From: Desulfobacteraceae bacterium
GTDB lineage: Bacteria > Desulfobacterota > Desulfobacteria > Desulfobacterales > ETH-SRB1
Assembly: GCA_030593145.1 (NCBI GenBank)
Contig: JAUVHU010000011.1
Span: 1 to 42,739, forward strand
Length of the DNA stretch: 42,739 nt
Direction of reading: 5' to 3'
Part shown: in pieces, positions 41,498 through 42,739 of the stretch
Layout: each line of letters opens with the position of its first letter
How positions within the stretch are numbered: position 1 is the stretch's first letter
The notes under the pieces: generated by a model
The model's database searches: none
What the model was told of the DNA's origin: nothing
What the model saw: the letters and a program-made list of their open reading frames with translations, nothing else
Made by a program: the position numbers and the translations under genes

Positions 41498-42739
41498 TTA
41501 CTCTTCGTGATTTAGATTTATGTCCAGATTTTGAATCTGCAACTTAATCCATTCTTTCGCCATCGCTTCGTTCTGCTCAATTGCCATTTCAACGCCCTGT
41601 TTGGCTATTTCGAGGAGTTGTTTAGATTTTTTTCGGCAATCAAACGAATTCTCAATTTTTGATTTTATCTCTTTCTGCTTTTCCTTTCCTAAAATGGGAA
41701 TAAGTGTGTGTTTTATCTGATCAAGCCGCCAATGTTTGATAATTGATCCACCGGCATCTCTTAGTATTTGTTGTTGTACAAATGTCGAATTGAGAACAAG
41801 AGTAAGATACTCCGCTGAAGGTCTTTCACGATTTCTTACGGTCAATCTTAATATGCCACCAGATGGTATCATTCTATCTGGTTTTTCTTTTAAGTGAAAA
41901 GCTATGCCTGGAGTAGCATCCTTTGAAAGTAAAATTTCATTCTGTTTCGGTTGGTATTTAATCAAGTCTTGATAAAGCTCCTCTGAAATATATTTCTGGT
42001 TATTGTTTGTGATTTCATGCTTGGAAAGGTTGCTGACCCTAACAAAAGGCACGCCCGATTCTTGGTAGGCATCACTCCCGGGTTCAATACTTTTCTTAAT
42101 CTTTACTAAATTACCCAGCGTATCCCAACCACCTTTGTAGGTTTTAATAGCATCCACAATTTCATCATATTTTGGCTGGAAGTATTCGGCATCAATACGC
42201 TCTGTCTGTTGGACATTAGAGTAATTTTTGACAAAAGATAATTGATGTTTTGGGCGCCAGTTGGTAAGGCCGAGTTCGGAGAGGAGGATGTGCTCGGTTT
42301 TTTTTAATACTTGATGGGCATTTTTCAGGATATGGACGGAATAAAAAAAAACCTTCTTTATATTATTTTGGAAATCATTGCTTAAAACAGGAATTATTAT
42401 TTGACGACTATCTTTTAAATTTAGGTGCATTTGAATATTACCGGTAAACCACCTCCTCATTTGTGGTAAACCATACTTCGAATTCATAAATACAACAAAA
42501 AAATGGCTGTTTATTCTTGACGATGATTTTAACTTAATGGCTATAGTGTCTTGCGAGGTATTGCAAAGATCAAGTGTTACTAATGAAGCAGCAGGATAAG
42601 CAGTTTTTGATAAAATGATGTCATTCTTTTGCAGAAGTGTGTTTAAATATTTTTTGTTTTCTTCTTCTGGTATAAAAACAATGCCACTTTCATCTATAAT
42701 CATATTTTTTAAGTTAGAAATTCTTACAAAGGGTATACC
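41498..42739 (-). CDS. hsdS: type I restriction specificity subunit HsdS (5' end outside window)
   Basis: The 413 residues visible include the twin segments GIPFVRISNLKNM (at the window edge) and GVPFVRVSNLSKHEI, each marking the start of a target-recognition domain. Helical spacers with RIDAEYFQPKYDEI lie between them, and a coiled-coil ending follows (KIENSFDCRKKSKQLLEIAKQ). Its role is to choose the DNA site for methylation and cleavage by HsdM/HsdR. The frame stays open for 12 codons beyond the first ATG up to the window end, so the true start lies upstream. HsdM and HsdR are not seen and may be beyond the edge. Confidence 0.85.
   Translation of the reverse strand, partial: GIPFVRISNLKNMIIDESGIVFIPEEENKKYLNTLLQKNDIILSKTAYPAASLVTLDLCNTSQDTIAIKLKSSSRINSHFFVVFMNSKYGLPQMRRWFTGNIQMHLNLKDSRQIIIPVLSNDFQNNIKKVFFYSVHILKNAHQVLKKTEHILLSELGLTNWRPKHQLSFVKNYSNVQQTERIDAEYFQPKYDEIVDAIKTYKGGWDTLGNLVKIKKSIEPGSDAYQESGVPFVRVSNLSKHEITNNNQKYISEELYQDLIKYQPKQNEILLSKDATPGIAFHLKEKPDRMIPSGGILRLTVRNRERPSAEYLTLVLNSTFVQQQILRDAGGSIIKHWRLDQIKHTLIPILGKEKQKEIKSKIENSFDCRKKSKQLLEIAKQGVEMAIEQNEAMAKEWIKLQIQNLDINLNHEE

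Noticed and set aside
1-42739. CRISPR array or tRNA genes
   Set aside because: No regularly spaced repeats and no cloverleaf with a GTTCRANYC arm were found on reading. A covariance-model scan would settle the tRNA question.

Overview
The window looks like chromosome from a sulfate-reducing member of the Desulfobacterota, most likely a Desulfobacterales relative. The main reason is the tmcD-tmcC-tmcB block at the left end, whose products belong to the Tmc transmembrane redox complex known from sulfate reducers. Base composition is AT-leaning, and housekeeping genes sit in short operons separated by many small palindromic repeats.

Region by region. (1) 1-3423: Tmc genes (Trp-rich beta-propeller-like TmcD, membrane subunit TmcC, HdrD-like FeS protein TmcB), then a strong terminator and a 227-bp inverted-repeat element. 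(2) 4048-9934: ileS, lspA, lgt, then a Tat-exported multi-cluster ferredoxin and a small b-type cytochrome that look like an orphan electron-transfer pair. (3) 10037-13421: AsmA-like protein, arfB, an enlarged holA with a coupled 70-aa gene. (4) 13614-22033: panP (PLP aspartate decarboxylase), argC, ftsK, RNase J, plsC and a conserved small protein. (5) 22488-28301: smc-ftsY, then HU and acylphosphatase. (6) 28020-35844: a divergent NAD-dependent DNA ligase, a nucleoside phosphorylase, a DUF3786 protein, an RdgC-like protein divided over two in-frame cistrons, a small conserved gene and glyS without an adjacent glyQ. (7) 35845-42739: an accessory island read leftwards: a type I restriction specificity subunit (cut by the window edge), a Gabija defence pair (gajA-gajB) and an unrecognised two-gene cassette bracketed by 60-bp direct repeats.

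The candidate for something undescribed is that cassette (36296-38030). It has a 218-aa protein of unknown family, overlapped by a second gene encoding a coiled coil plus a winged-helix-like domain. The second gene appears broken, or recoded, by one extra base in an A run: a frameshift there continues the winged helix into a further open frame. Its position next to Gabija and HsdS makes a defence or regulatory role possible, but that is only guilt by association.

The second theme is the density of non-coding palindromic (MITE/REP-like) elements, at least five families in 43 kb. Several sit exactly at gene 3' ends and supply stop codons (lgt, ftsK, nucleoside phosphorylase) or about 20 C-terminal codons (panP). 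One element is a chimera of two types, and two elements with different ends share the same internal hairpin. No rRNA, tRNA or CRISPR array was recognised.
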